Under the pieces are notes generated by a model. It had not been told where the DNA came from. It was given only the letters and a program-made list of their open reading frames with translations, and made no database searches. Below are positions 7,821-14,569 of a stretch of DNA of 14,608 nucleotides, piece after piece. The first letter of the stretch is position 1; the number at the start of each line of letters is the position of its first letter. Source of the DNA: CAYTNY01 sp964439215 (GTDB lineage Bacteria; Oederibacteriota; PGYV01; CAYTNY01); the NCBI GenBank assembly GCA_964439215.1, contig CAYTNY010000054.1, positions 1 to 14,608 on the forward strand, in the 5' to 3' direction. The position numbers and the translations under genes were made by a program.

Positions 7821-9494
7821 TTATGCCCAGTCGCCTTCCAGCATTTTTCCGAGGGCCGCTCCCGCCGGAACCATCGGCCATACATTTTCCAGCTTTGAAA
7901 CCTTAAAATCCATAACCACCGGGCCGGGATGCGCAAAAGCTTCTTTCAGTACTTTTTCAACATCTTTCTTTTCCGTTATTGTATATCCTTTTGCGCCGTA
8001 AGCCTCAGCAAGTTTTTCAAAATTCACGCTGTTTTCTATATCCGTATTTGAGTATCTTTTATCAAAGAAAAGCTCCTGCCACTGGCGGACCATTCCCAGC
8101 CATCCGTTGTTCAGAATAACTATTTTCACCGGATAGTTGTATTTAACCGCAGTCGCAAGCTCCTGTATATTCATCTGTATGGATCCGTCTCCCGCAATAT
8201 CAATTACGAGTTTATCCGGATTGCCTGCCTGCGCGCCTATCGCCGCGGGAAAACCATAACCCATTGTACCGAGCCCTCCCGAAGTCAGAAACATCCGCGG
8301 TTTTTCCAGCGCGTAAAACTGCGCCGCCCACATCTGGTTCTGCCCCACTTCGGTGGCTATTATGGCATCGCCCTTTGTGAGTTCAGATACTTTTTCTATA
8401 ACATACTGAGGTTTTATTTCAGTATCACTGTCCCTGTAGGTGAGCGGAAATTCTTTTTTCCACTCGTGCACCTGAAGTATCCAGTCCTTATGATCAAGTT
8501 TTTCGGTTTTTTTCACAAGGTCCTTAAGAATATTTCCGCAGTTCCCCACAACAGGAAGATCTACTCCGAGTATCTTTCCCACGGATGAAGAATCAATATC
8601 AATATGTATGATCTTTGCGTGGGGCGCAAAATCATCAACCTTGCCCGTTACCCTGTCGTCAAATCTCGCGCCCACCGCGATCAAAAGGTCGCATTCCTGA
8701 ACCGCGTAATTCGCGTACTTGGTGCCGTGCATTCCCAGCATCCCGAGATTCAGACAATGAGCATGAGGCAGCGCCCCCATCGCCATCAGCGTAGTTGTAA
8801 CCGGCGCGTCTATTTTTTCCGCGAATTTAACAAGTTCATCCGAAGAATTTGAAAGAATAACGCCTCCGCCCGCATAAATCAGCGGTCTTTCGGCGTTCTT
8901 TATCATTTCCGCGGCTTTTTCTATCTGTTTGGGATTTCCCTCATAATTGGGCTTATATCCGCGCAGCTGATAATCTTCCGGATATTCAAAATCCTCATCA
9001 CCCACAAGGACGTCTTTCGGAAGATCCACAACAACGGGGCCGGGCCTTCCTGTTGAAGCAATATGAAACGCCTTTTTTATGATCAGCGCCAGTTCTTTTG
9101 TGTTTTTCACTATAAAATTATGCTTGACTATGGGCCTTGTTATTCCTGTTATGTCCGCTTCCTGAAACGCATCATTGCCGATGAGATTTGTCGGAACCTG
9201 CCCGGTAAGCGCAACCATGGGTATGGAGTCCATATATGCCGTCGCAATGCCTGTCACAAGATTTGTGGCGCCGGGCCCGGATGTAGCAAGGCATACTCCG
9301 GTCTTTCCCGTAGAACGGGAATAACCGTCCGCCATATGCGCGGCGCCCTGCTCGTGCCTTACAAGGATCATATTTATATCTTTGTTTTCATAAATTTCAT
9401 CAAACAGAGGTATTACAACACCGCCCGGATATCCGAACAGTGTATCAACACCTTCTTTTTTCAGGCTTTCAAGCAGTATTTTTGAACCTTTCAT
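7821..9494 (-). CDS. ilvB: Acetolactate synthase large (catalytic) subunit
   Basis: Thiamine-diphosphate- and FAD-dependent acetohydroxyacid synthase. It condenses two pyruvates to acetolactate (Val/Leu) or pyruvate plus 2-ketobutyrate to acetohydroxybutyrate (Ile). The 557-residue product has the N-terminal ThDP-binding domain with the catalytic glutamate in RHEQGA (Glu48) and SGPGATNLVTG (72-82). A central FAD-type domain includes GARFDDRVTG (275-284). The C-terminal ThDP motif runs from GDGSIQMN (435-442) to LNN (461-463), followed by MVRQWQELFF (468-477), typical of biosynthetic AHAS and arguing against catabolic AlsS or other ThDP enzymes. The Shine-Dalgarno AAGGAG is 6 nt from the ATG. 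The gene begins 55 nt after ilvD and pairs with ilvN. Confidence 0.97.
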   Translation of the reverse strand: MKGSKILLESLKKEGVDTLFGYPGGVVIPLFDEIYENKDINMILVRHEQGAAHMADGYSRSTGKTGVCLATSGPGATNLVTGIATAYMDSIPMVALTGQVPTNLIGNDAFQEADITGITRPIVKHNFIVKNTKELALIIKKAFHIASTGRPGPVVVDLPKDVLVGDEDFEYPEDYQLRGYKPNYEGNPKQIEKAAEMIKNAERPLIYAGGGVILSNSSDELVKFAEKIDAPVTTTLMAMGALPHAHCLNLGMLGMHGTKYANYAVQECDLLIAVGARFDDRVTGKVDDFAPHAKIIHIDIDSSSVGKILGVDLPVVGNCGNILKDLVKKTEKLDHKDWILQVHEWKKEFPLTYRDSDTEIKPQYVIEKVSELTKGDAIIATEVGQNQMWAAQFYALEKPRMFLTSGGLGTMGYGFPAAIGAQAGNPDKLVIDIAGDGSIQMNIQELATAVKYNYPVKIVILNNGWLGMVRQWQELFFDKRYSNTDIENSVNFEKLAEAYGAKGYTITEKKDVEKVLKEAFAHPGPVVMDFKVSKLENVWPMVPAGAALGKMLEGDWA

Positions 9495-9549
9495 TGTCAG
9501 CTCCTTTTTGTAATATTTGAATTTCAGATCCTGCTAAAAACACACCGGA

Positions 9550-11229
9550 TCAGTCTTTAAAAACCGCTCCTGTTGACGCGGAAGTAACCATTTGAGAATA
9601 TCTGTAAAGAACTCCGCGCACAACCTTTGGTTCGGGTTTTTTCCAGGCAGCCCTTCTTTTTTCAAGGACGTCAGGCTCAACCAAAAGTTCCAGTTTTTTC
9701 GCGGGTATATCAACAGATATGACATCTCCCTCTTCAACAAGCCCTATGGGGCCGCCTTCCATTGCTTCGGGCGATATATGGCCTATAGCGGCTCCGCGTG
9801 TTCCGCCGGAAAACCGTCCGTCCGTAACAAGCGCCACTTCTTTATCAAGCCCCATACCCGCTATCGCGGCAGTGGGCGCCAGCATTTCTCTCATACCCGG
9901 GCCGCCTTTCGGGCCTTCGTAGCGGACCACAACGACATCACCGGGCTTGATCTTTTTTCCGAGAATAGCTTCCTGAGCCTCTTCTTCGGACGAAAAAACC
10001 CTTGCCCGCCCCTCCCGTTTCATCATTTCCGGCGCAACCGCCGCCTGTTTTACGACAGCGCCTTCCGGCGCAAGGCTTCCAAACAGTATGGCAAGCCCGC
10101 CCTGCGGTGAATAAGGCGCCTCAATATCTTTTATCACTCCGTTTCCGTTCTTTTCCGCGCCTTTAAGGTTTTCCTTTATTGTATTTCCCGTTACCGTCAT
10201 CAGCTCCGAATGCAGAATATCTTTTTTATCAAGTTCTTTCATAACCGCCGGAACTCCGCCGTCCTCATCAAGATCCTGTATATAATGCTGTGAATTATCC
10301 GGAAGTTTCTGCGGCGACAGTTTGCAGAGATTCGGGGTCTTCTCCGAAATAACATTGACTTTCGCCAGATCAAATTTTATTCCCGCTTCGTGCGCTATGG
10401 CCGGCAGGTGCAGAACCGTATTGGTGGAGCCGCCCAGCGCCATATCAACCGCAAAAGCGTTCTCAAACGCCTTTTCGTTCATAATATCGCCGGCTTTTAT
10501 GTCTTTCCCGATCAGATCCATTATTCTCATGCCTGTTTTTTTCGCCAGGCGTATCCTTTCCGCATAAACCGCGGGTATTGTTCCATTGCCCGGCAGCGCC
10601 ATACCCAGCGCCTCAGTCAGACAGTTCATCGTATTCGCGGTAAACATACCCGAGCACGAACCGCAGGTAGGACACGCAGCGTTCTCAATATCACGCATAA
10701 CATCTTCATTGAGTTTTCCGGCTTTAAACTCTCCTACCGCTTCAAAGCCGCCCGATATCAGATCATAGTTTTTTCTTTTATAAACGCCTTTCAGCATAGG
10801 GCCGCCCGAAACAAAAATAGACGGTATGTTTAAACGCGCGGCTGCCATCAGCATCCCGGGGATTATCTTGTCGCAGTTGGGGATAAAAACAATTCCGTCA
10901 AACGGATAAGCCATACCCATTATCTCGGCGCTGTCAGCAATTGCCTCTCTTGAAACAAGAGAATATTTCATGCCGGCGTGCCCCATTGCTATACCGTCGC
11001 ATACGCCGATTGCGGGAAATTCCATAGGGGTTCCGCCCGCCATTCTTATGCCGTCTTTCACGGCCTGCGCTATATTCTTCAGATGTATATGTCCGGGAAC
11101 AACCTCGTTAAAAGAATTAACAACACCTATTATGGGCCTTGAAAGTTCTTCATCAGAGTATCCAATAGCCTTAAAAAGCGCCCTGTGCGGCGTTCTTTCA
11201 ATGCCTTTTTTCATTTTATCGCTTCTCAT
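9550..11229 (-). CDS. ilvD: Dihydroxyacid dehydratase
   Basis: Dehydrates 2,3-dihydroxy-isovalerate and -methylvalerate to the 2-keto acids, the third common step of Val/Ile/Leu synthesis. The 559-residue product carries three cysteines expected to bind the Fe-S cluster: Cys77 (AIGVCDG), Cys119 (IPNCDK) and Cys192 (CGSCSGMF). It also has the adjacent Mg-binding Lys121, GMALPGNGT (209-217) and the C-terminal DGRFSGGTRG (470-479) with the catalytic serine. The reading frame opens further upstream (ATG at 11310), but the start at 11229 is chosen because AAGGAGG lies 6 nt before it and the protein then begins like other IlvD (RSDKMKKGIERTPHRAL). Edd and sugar-acid dehydratases are relatives; context and length favour IlvD. 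It is the first enzyme gene of the operon. Confidence 0.97.
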   Translation of the reverse strand: MRSDKMKKGIERTPHRALFKAIGYSDEELSRPIIGVVNSFNEVVPGHIHLKNIAQAVKDGIRMAGGTPMEFPAIGVCDGIAMGHAGMKYSLVSREAIADSAEIMGMAYPFDGIVFIPNCDKIIPGMLMAAARLNIPSIFVSGGPMLKGVYKRKNYDLISGGFEAVGEFKAGKLNEDVMRDIENAACPTCGSCSGMFTANTMNCLTEALGMALPGNGTIPAVYAERIRLAKKTGMRIMDLIGKDIKAGDIMNEKAFENAFAVDMALGGSTNTVLHLPAIAHEAGIKFDLAKVNVISEKTPNLCKLSPQKLPDNSQHYIQDLDEDGGVPAVMKELDKKDILHSELMTVTGNTIKENLKGAEKNGNGVIKDIEAPYSPQGGLAILFGSLAPEGAVVKQAAVAPEMMKREGRARVFSSEEEAQEAILGKKIKPGDVVVVRYEGPKGGPGMREMLAPTAAIAGMGLDKEVALVTDGRFSGGTRGAAIGHISPEAMEGGPIGLVEEGDVISVDIPAKKLELLVEPDVLEKRRAAWKKPEPKVVRGVLYRYSQMVTSASTGAVFKD

Positions 11230-11277
11230 TATATTCCTCCTTATATCCTTATTATATACAGATAAAAAACAGTGCTT

Positions 11278-11307
11278 ATAATAACACATTTTTTTCTTAA
11301 TTTTCAA
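11278..11307 (-). promoter_or_regulatory. Possible ilvD-proximal promoter
   Basis: On the minus strand TTGAAA (11302-11307) is 18 nt from TATTAT (11278-11283), each five of six matches or nearly so. Transcription would start near 11271, leaving about a 40-nt leader before ilvD, too short for a T-box. The region is A/T-rich, so chance matches are likely. The upstream promoter at 11589-11618 is stronger. Confidence 0.45.
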
Positions 11308-11371
11308 CATTTTTCGGCGTTTTTGTCTTTCGTTTTCCGCCTGTATTTAAATACTTAACCTTCAAAACAGA

Positions 11372-11434
11372 CCTCGCGCGCGCAGGAAACCTTTTGGGTT
11401 GATTAAGTTTGAATTGCCGGGGTTTCTGCTGCGC
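11372..11434 (-). promoter_or_regulatory. Candidate attenuator region upstream of ilvD
   Basis: In the minus-strand transcript GCGCAG-CA-GAAACC (11434-11421) can pair with GGUUUC-CUGCGC (11391-11380): 12 bp with a 2-nt bulge and a 29-nt loop. The 3' arm overlaps a competing GC-rich hairpin within CCUGCGCGCGCGAGG (11386-11372), which is followed by the U-rich UCUGUUUU. The two folds exclude each other, as antiterminator and terminator do. The terminator-like hairpin is short (about 5 bp with a bulge) and its U-tract is interrupted, so its function is inference. Confidence 0.35.
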
Positions 11435-11443
11435 CGTTATTCT

Positions 11444-11557
11444 TTACAGAATGACGACGAGAAGCCCGGTAAGAAGAAGGACGACTACTGTTAAAGAAGT
11501 TGTGGACAGAACATGGCCGTAGATTTTTTTTATGCTCAATGCTTCCTTAAACGCCAT
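11444..11557 (-). CDS. 37-residue Leu/Val/Ile-rich peptide (leader peptide or membrane microprotein)
   Basis: I do not recognise this ORF from a named family. It is supported by AAAGGAGGAAG (11563-11573), with GGAGG 8 nt before the ATG, and by a near-consensus promoter 32 nt further upstream. The N-terminal half is charged (MAFKEALSIKKIYGH). Residues 19-37 form one hydrophobic stretch containing TVVVLLLTGLLVVIL to the end. Of 37 residues, 9 are Leu, 6 Val and 3 Ile, with consecutive Val-Val-Val-Leu-Leu-Leu codons. The stop codon lies in the loop of a small AUUCU-GUAA-AGAAU hairpin. Position 214 nt upstream of ilvD on the same strand, followed by competing inverted repeats, fits an ilv-type attenuation leader. 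A tail-anchored membrane microprotein or type I toxin-like peptide would give the same composition. Confidence 0.6.
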   Translation of the reverse strand: MAFKEALSIKKIYGHVLSTTSLTVVVLLLTGLLVVIL

Positions 11558-11588
11558 ATCCGCTTCCTCCTTTAATAGTATATAATTA

Positions 11589-11618
11589 TTTATACCAGAT
11601 TTCCCTGCCGGCTGTCAA
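11589..11618 (-). promoter_or_regulatory. Strong sigma-70-type promoter of the small ORF and probably the ilv operon
   Basis: On the minus strand a perfect TTGACA (11613-11618) is 18 nt from TATAAA (11589-11594), and the -10 box is preceded by TGG, an extended -10. A start near 11582 leaves about 24 nt before the ATG of the 37-residue ORF, just enough for its ribosome binding site. No terminator of convincing strength separates it from ilvD. Confidence 0.8.
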
Positions 11619-12081
11619 TGTTTTTTTATGAATCTTCATATCAAAAGATTGCAGGTTTTATTGCGGCACTTGATAGAATTAAAGTCCTTTTTTTTTCGTA
11701 CATACCGGAACACTTAATTCATACAGTTATTTATGCTTCCCGCAGAGCGCCGCCCTCTCCCATAGAGCTGTCTCTTACCCGCATCTCCTGTTTAATCGCC
11801 GGTTTATATCATACAGTGTTCAGCCGCTGCTTAACCCTCTCCAAGAGTATGTAACAGGCGGAAAGACTGCCTGCAACATACTCTATCCTCTCCCATAGAG
11901 GGAGAGGGTATACTAATTCCCTCTCCCTCTACGAGCAAAAGATGAATGCCTGCATGCTTTGCCGGTATTTACTTTAAATATAATCAAAAAAAATACCGAA
12001 AAAAGAACTATAGAGAGTTGTGTTTCGATATATTCCCGGATGATTTAGCTGCTGCAATTCATTTTAAAATTCAGCGATTCT
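11619..12081. other. Non-coding stretch between the UbiA-family gene and the ilv operon promoter
   Basis: No ORF here has a ribosome binding site or recognisable protein features; the plus-strand frames at 11618-11854 and 11946-12146 look like noise. It holds the CCCTCTCC palindrome cluster (11753-11931) and an A/T-rich inverted repeat, CGGTATTT (11963-11970) with AAATACCG (11991-11998). No convincing terminator for the prenyltransferase transcript was found; the best is a 4-bp A/T-rich stem before TTTTTT at about 12000-12020. Confidence 0.5.
11753..11931. repeat. Cluster of CCCTCTCC/GGGAGAGG palindromic repeats
   Basis: Four CCCTCTCC-type units (11753, 11835, 11887, 11919) can each pair with one GGGAGAGGG at 11900-11908. 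The best hairpin is a perfect 13-bp stem, 11896-11908 with 11919-11931, 10-nt loop. A 14-bp direct repeat CCTCTCCCATAGAG occurs at 11754-11767 and 11887-11900. Nested within is another hairpin: GAGTATGT (11845-11852) with ACATACTC (11876-11883), plus inner CAGGC/GCCTG. ACCCTCTCC (11834-11842) and GGAGAGGGT (11901-11909) enclose it. It looks like decayed REP/MITE-type elements. Confidence 0.75.
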
Positions 12082-12987
12082 TCACATTAAAAGATACGCC
12101 GCAATCAAACCAATCCCGGTCACAAAATGCGCCGCTGCTGTCATAGCGGATGCGGGTTTAAGTTTTTTCGGATTATCGTAATTTTCACTCAGAACTTTGT
12201 ACGCTTTAAATGAAAAAAACATCCCCGCAAATGCCGCCGCGGAAGCCCCCGGCATATATCCCATAAAAATTCCCGCGCCCGCCGTTATATAAGCAAACAT
12301 AACAGCCGCCCCATACAACAAAACCCCTTTCTTTCTTCCCATTATGACAACAAGGTTCCTCTTGCCTGCTTTGCTGTCCGCTTTATAATCGGGAAACTGA
12401 TTTACATCTATTATAGCCGCGGCAAGCAGCCCCAGCACGACAGAAACCACAACAGCTCCGGCTGATATTCCGCCTGCCTGTGCATAATAAGCGCTCAAAA
12501 CCGGAAGCGGCCCAAAGCAGATGAAAATAAACAACTCGCCGAATCCTCTGTAAGACAGCCTCAATGGAGGAGCCGTATAAAATATTCCTGCCCCAAGCGA
12601 AAATAAAACCGCGCCTGCCGCGGGAATTCCGAATCTAAGAACAGCGGGCGCAGAAAAAACAACCGCCAGAACCAAAAGTATTATGCCCTCTGCCAGGACC
12701 TCCTTTGGCTTCAGCAGGCCGTTTTGTATAAACCTGCTTCCTCCCGTAAAAGGCGCCGCGTACTCCTCATTTATATTATCCGTTCCGCCCGTATAGTCAA
12801 AATAATCATTAAGAACATTCGCTCCCAGGTGCATAAAAATAAAACCGGACAAAACCGAGACAAACATCATCCAATCATATCCGGCTCCGCCTCCGGCGGC
12901 CATAACACTCCCCGCAGCCACAGGCACCGCCGTAACCGTCAGAAACGGAATTCTGGTTTCCATAATATATAATTTTATTTTTCCCAC
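12082..12987 (-). CDS. UbiA-family prenyltransferase, MenA-like
   Basis: Integral membrane enzyme that attaches an isoprenoid chain to an aromatic or similar acceptor. The 301-residue product has the first Asp-rich motif NDYFDYTGGTD (60-70), the second DVNQFPDYKAD (194-204), FIQNGLL (86-92) resembling MenA, and about eight hydrophobic helices. The most likely role is 1,4-dihydroxy-2-naphthoate polyprenyltransferase (menaquinone), but no other men gene is in the window and UbiA relatives differ in acceptor, so I give no symbol. The start is GTG at 12987: AAAGGA lies 6 nt before it, while the ATG at 12963 has no comparable ribosome binding site. It overlaps the upstream kinase gene by 13 nt, suggesting translational coupling. 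Confidence 0.85.
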   Translation of the reverse strand: MGKIKLYIMETRIPFLTVTAVPVAAGSVMAAGGGAGYDWMMFVSVLSGFIFMHLGANVLNDYFDYTGGTDNINEEYAAPFTGGSRFIQNGLLKPKEVLAEGIILLVLAVVFSAPAVLRFGIPAAGAVLFSLGAGIFYTAPPLRLSYRGFGELFIFICFGPLPVLSAYYAQAGGISAGAVVVSVVLGLLAAAIIDVNQFPDYKADSKAGKRNLVVIMGRKKGVLLYGAAVMFAYITAGAGIFMGYMPGASAAAFAGMFFSFKAYKVLSENYDNPKKLKPASAMTAAAHFVTGIGLIAAYLLM

Positions 12988-13469
12988 TCGTTATCCTTTT
13001 TTATTATTTTAAAAACTATCTCATCCGCCTCAAGCGAAGCGTCAATCACAAGCGCGTTTTTGGGCTCTTCGAGCGCCTCAAACTGGCTTTTCAAAAGCGC
13101 GGGAGAGGCAAAATGCCCTTCCCTTTGCTCAAGCCTTCTCCGTATAAGTTCTTCAGATGCTTTAAGATAAACAAGTCTTGCTTCCTGCCTTTCCGCGCCC
13201 AGGGCTGCTCTGTATTTTTCTTTCAGAATGGAACAGGCAATAACAGCATCCTTCCCTTTTTCAATATGGGTGTCGATTATTCCCCGCAGTTTTTCCAGCC
13301 AGGCAGCGCGGTCGTCATCGTCAAGAGGCAGGCTGTTTCTCATTTTTTCTATGCTTTCCGCGGAATGATAATCGTCGCCTTCAAAAAAAGAGCAGTTCAG
13401 AGCCTCCGCCAGTTTCTTTGCCGCGGTTGTTTTTCCCGCGCCCATAACACCCATTATTATATAAACCAT
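12975..13469 (-). CDS. gntK: Gluconokinase-family small-molecule kinase
   Basis: P-loop kinase resembling gluconokinase, which phosphorylates D-gluconate to 6-phosphogluconate. The 164-residue product has the Walker A motif GVMGAGKTT (7-15), the family's FFEGDDYHSAESIEKMRNSLPL region (28-49) with DDDDRAAWL (50-58), CSILKEKYR (79-87), and REGHFASPALLKSQFEALEEP (116-136), the segment that best separates GntK from shikimate kinase. The frame is open to 13661, but the start at 13469 is preferred: it begins at the P-loop strand and has GGAG 5 nt upstream, while the longer version would run through the rpsI terminator. The rpsI terminator T-run ends only 17 nt before the ATG. No gluconate transporter or dehydratase is nearby, so the real substrate is inferred. 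Confidence 0.87.
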   Translation of the reverse strand: MVYIIMGVMGAGKTTAAKKLAEALNCSFFEGDDYHSAESIEKMRNSLPLDDDDRAAWLEKLRGIIDTHIEKGKDAVIACSILKEKYRAALGAERQEARLVYLKASEELIRRRLEQREGHFASPALLKSQFEALEEPKNALVIDASLEADEIVFKIIKKDNEWEK

Positions 13470-13485
13470 AACTTCTCCGCGGCAT

Positions 13486-13520
13486 AAAAAAAGGCCGGAG
13501 AGATAATTCTCTCCGGCCTT
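13486..13520 (-). terminator. Intrinsic terminator after rpsI
   Basis: AAGGCCGGAGAG (13491-13502) and CTCTCCGGCCTT (13509-13520) form a perfect 12-bp GC-rich stem with a 6-nt loop. On the minus strand the stem runs straight into seven T residues (13492-13486). It ends the rplM-rpsI transcript 20 nt after the rpsI stop, and lies immediately in front of the gntK ribosome binding site. Confidence 0.93.
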
Positions 13521-13539
13521 GTATTGTTCATTTTTAAAA

Positions 13540-13926
13540 TTAACGTTTTGAGAACTGGTAAGACTTTCTTGCTTTTGCTTTTCCGTATTTCTTTCTTTCA
13601 ACCATTCTGGAATCTCTTGTGAGATATCCGCCTTTTGACAGAACAGAATGGACATTTTCATCTGTTTTTGAAAGACATCTTGCTATACCCATTCTTATTG
13701 CTCCTGCCTGGCCGGTTTTTCCGCCGCCTAATACAGTGCAGTTAATATCGTATCTGCCTCTGGATGTGGTAACTTCCAAAGGCGCAACAAGATGTATAAT
13801 ATGAGTATCCCTTTCAAAAAATTCTTTTACATCCTTGTCATTAACGGTTATCTTTCCGTCCCCGTTTTTCATCCAAACTTTTGCTATTGCGTTCTTTCTT
13901 CTTCCGGTTGCATATAATTCCGCCAC
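13540..13926 (-). CDS. rpsI: 30S ribosomal protein S9
   Basis: Small-subunit ribosomal protein whose C-terminal tail reaches the P-site tRNA. The 128-residue product is the normal bacterial length. It has TGRRKNAIAKV near the start (7-17), the S9 signature GGGKTGQAGAIRMGIAR (67-83), SVLSKGGYLTRDSRMVERKK (94-113) and the canonical basic ending YQFSKR. The start codon is GTG at 13926, 9 nt after GGAGG of an AAGGAGGAAG ribosome binding site. It follows rplM by 14 nt in the usual L13-S9 operon order and is ended by a strong terminator. Confidence 0.98.
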   Translation of the reverse strand: MAELYATGRRKNAIAKVWMKNGDGKITVNDKDVKEFFERDTHIIHLVAPLEVTTSRGRYDINCTVLGGGKTGQAGAIRMGIARCLSKTDENVHSVLSKGGYLTRDSRMVERKKYGKAKARKSYQFSKR

Positions 13927-13940
13927 TTTTGACTTCCTCC

Positions 13941-14366
13941 TTACTTAAGTTCTTCGGGGTTCTGTGCCTGATGAGGATGCTCAGAACCCTTATATACTTT
14001 TAATTTTTTATAAACAGCTCTTCCAAGCTTTGTTTTGGGAATCATTCCCTTTACTGCCGATTCAATTATCCGCTCAGGATGGCGGGTCATGATTTTTTTA
14101 TAGCTTTCTTCCTTTAAACCGCCCGGATAAAACGTATGGTGCCTGTAAACTTTTGACTCTTCTTTTTTTCCCGTAAGCCTTACTTTTTCAGCATTTATCA
14201 CAACAACAAAATCGCCTGTGTCAACATGCGGAGTAAAGTCCGGTTTTTTCTTGCCGCGCAGCGTATCCGCCACTTTTGTCGCAAGCCTTCCAAGGACCTT
14301 ATCGGATGCGTCAACAATATACCATTTTCTTTTTACCTGTTCTTTCTTTGCCATATAAGTCTTCAT
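13941..14366 (-). CDS. rplM: 50S ribosomal protein L13
   Basis: Large-subunit protein assembled early onto 23S rRNA. The 141-residue product equals the usual length. Its features are KWYIVDA (14-20), LGRLAT (25-30), GDFVVVINAEKVRLTGKK (51-68), VKGMIPKTKLGR (105-116) and the C-terminal YKGSEHPHQAQNPE (125-138). The frame is open upstream to 14597. ATG 14366 is chosen because AGGAGG lies 10 nt before it, the protein then begins MKTYMAKKE like many L13, and the longer version would extend through the promoter and its hairpins. It is the first gene of the rplM-rpsI operon, with a structured leader. Confidence 0.98.
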   Translation of the reverse strand: MKTYMAKKEQVKRKWYIVDASDKVLGRLATKVADTLRGKKKPDFTPHVDTGDFVVVINAEKVRLTGKKEESKVYRHHTFYPGGLKEESYKKIMTRHPERIIESAVKGMIPKTKLGRAVYKKLKVYKGSEHPHQAQNPEELK

Positions 14367-14383
14367 AACAATACTTCCTCCTG

Positions 14384-14426
14384 AAAAAAATAACACTATT
14401 CCCGCGTATTCCGCTTTATGGAATAG
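14384..14426 (-). promoter_or_regulatory. Second rplM-leader hairpin with alternative pairings and U-tract
   Basis: In the transcript CUAUUCC (14426-14420) can pair with a nearby GGAAUA (14412-14407, 6 bp, 7-nt loop) or with a distal GGAAUAG (14402-14396, 7 bp, 17-nt loop). The second option is followed after five bases by seven U (14390-14384) directly before the rplM ribosome binding site. The two folds exclude each other. A switch is inferred, not shown. Confidence 0.5.
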
Positions 14427-14454
14427 AAAAAAACACACTAAAACCATAGTGTGT
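14427..14454 (-). terminator. Terminator-like hairpin at the very 5' end of the rplM leader
   Basis: ACACACTA (14433-14440) and TAGTGTGT (14447-14454) form a perfect 8-bp stem with a 6-nt loop. On the minus strand it is followed by a seven-T run (14433-14427). It begins only a few bases after the predicted transcription start (about 14457), so it would be an attenuator or 5'-end stabiliser of the rplM-rpsI mRNA rather than the end of an upstream gene. Confidence 0.65.
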
Positions 14455-14463
14455 GGATAAAGA

Positions 14464-14492
14464 AATATATAACATACGGGAAAATTTGTCAA
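14464..14492 (-). promoter_or_regulatory. rplM-rpsI promoter
   Basis: On the minus strand a perfect TTGACA (14487-14492) is followed after exactly 17 nt by TATATT (14464-14469), five of six matches to the consensus. Transcription should start near 14457, giving a leader of about 90 nt before rplM. This is what is expected for a highly expressed ribosomal-protein operon. Confidence 0.85.
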
Positions 14493-14516
14493 CAGAAAAA
14501 TGTACGAAAACAGAGC

Positions 14517-14564
14517 CGGATGTTCGGATGCTTGGAGGCTCGGATGTTCGGATGCTCGGAGGAA
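14517..14564. repeat. Octamer tandem repeat (CGGATGYT)
   Basis: Six head-to-tail 8-mers on the plus strand: CGGATGTT, CGGATGCT, TGGAGGCT, CGGATGTT, CGGATGCT, CGGAGGAA. They form two copies of a 24-bp higher-order unit. The array sits just upstream of the rplM promoter. Confidence 0.85.
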
Positions 14565-14569
14565 TAATA

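Noticed and set aside
9550..11310. Longer ilvD version starting at ATG 11310
   Set aside because: The extra 27 residues (starting MLKIKKKMCYYKH) are not IlvD-like and have no ribosome binding site, whereas ATG 11229 has AAGGAGG at ideal spacing.
11230..11582. T-box riboswitch upstream of ilvD
   Set aside because: I looked for the conserved AGGGUGGNACCGCG T-box sequence and did not see it; the leader organisation is of a different kind.
11618..11854. Plus-strand 78-codon frame in the large gap
   Set aside because: No ribosome binding site, no recognisable domain, and it runs through palindromic repeats and over the minus-strand promoter.
11963..11998. CGGTATTT/AAATACCG inverted repeat as terminator of the prenyltransferase gene
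   Set aside because: On the minus strand the T-run lies inside the loop side and not after the 3' arm; it may be a chance A/T-rich repeat.
12975..13661. Longer kinase version starting at 13661
   Set aside because: It would read through rpsI and the rpsI terminator hairpin; the P-loop strand begins right at the ATG 13469, which has its own GGAG.
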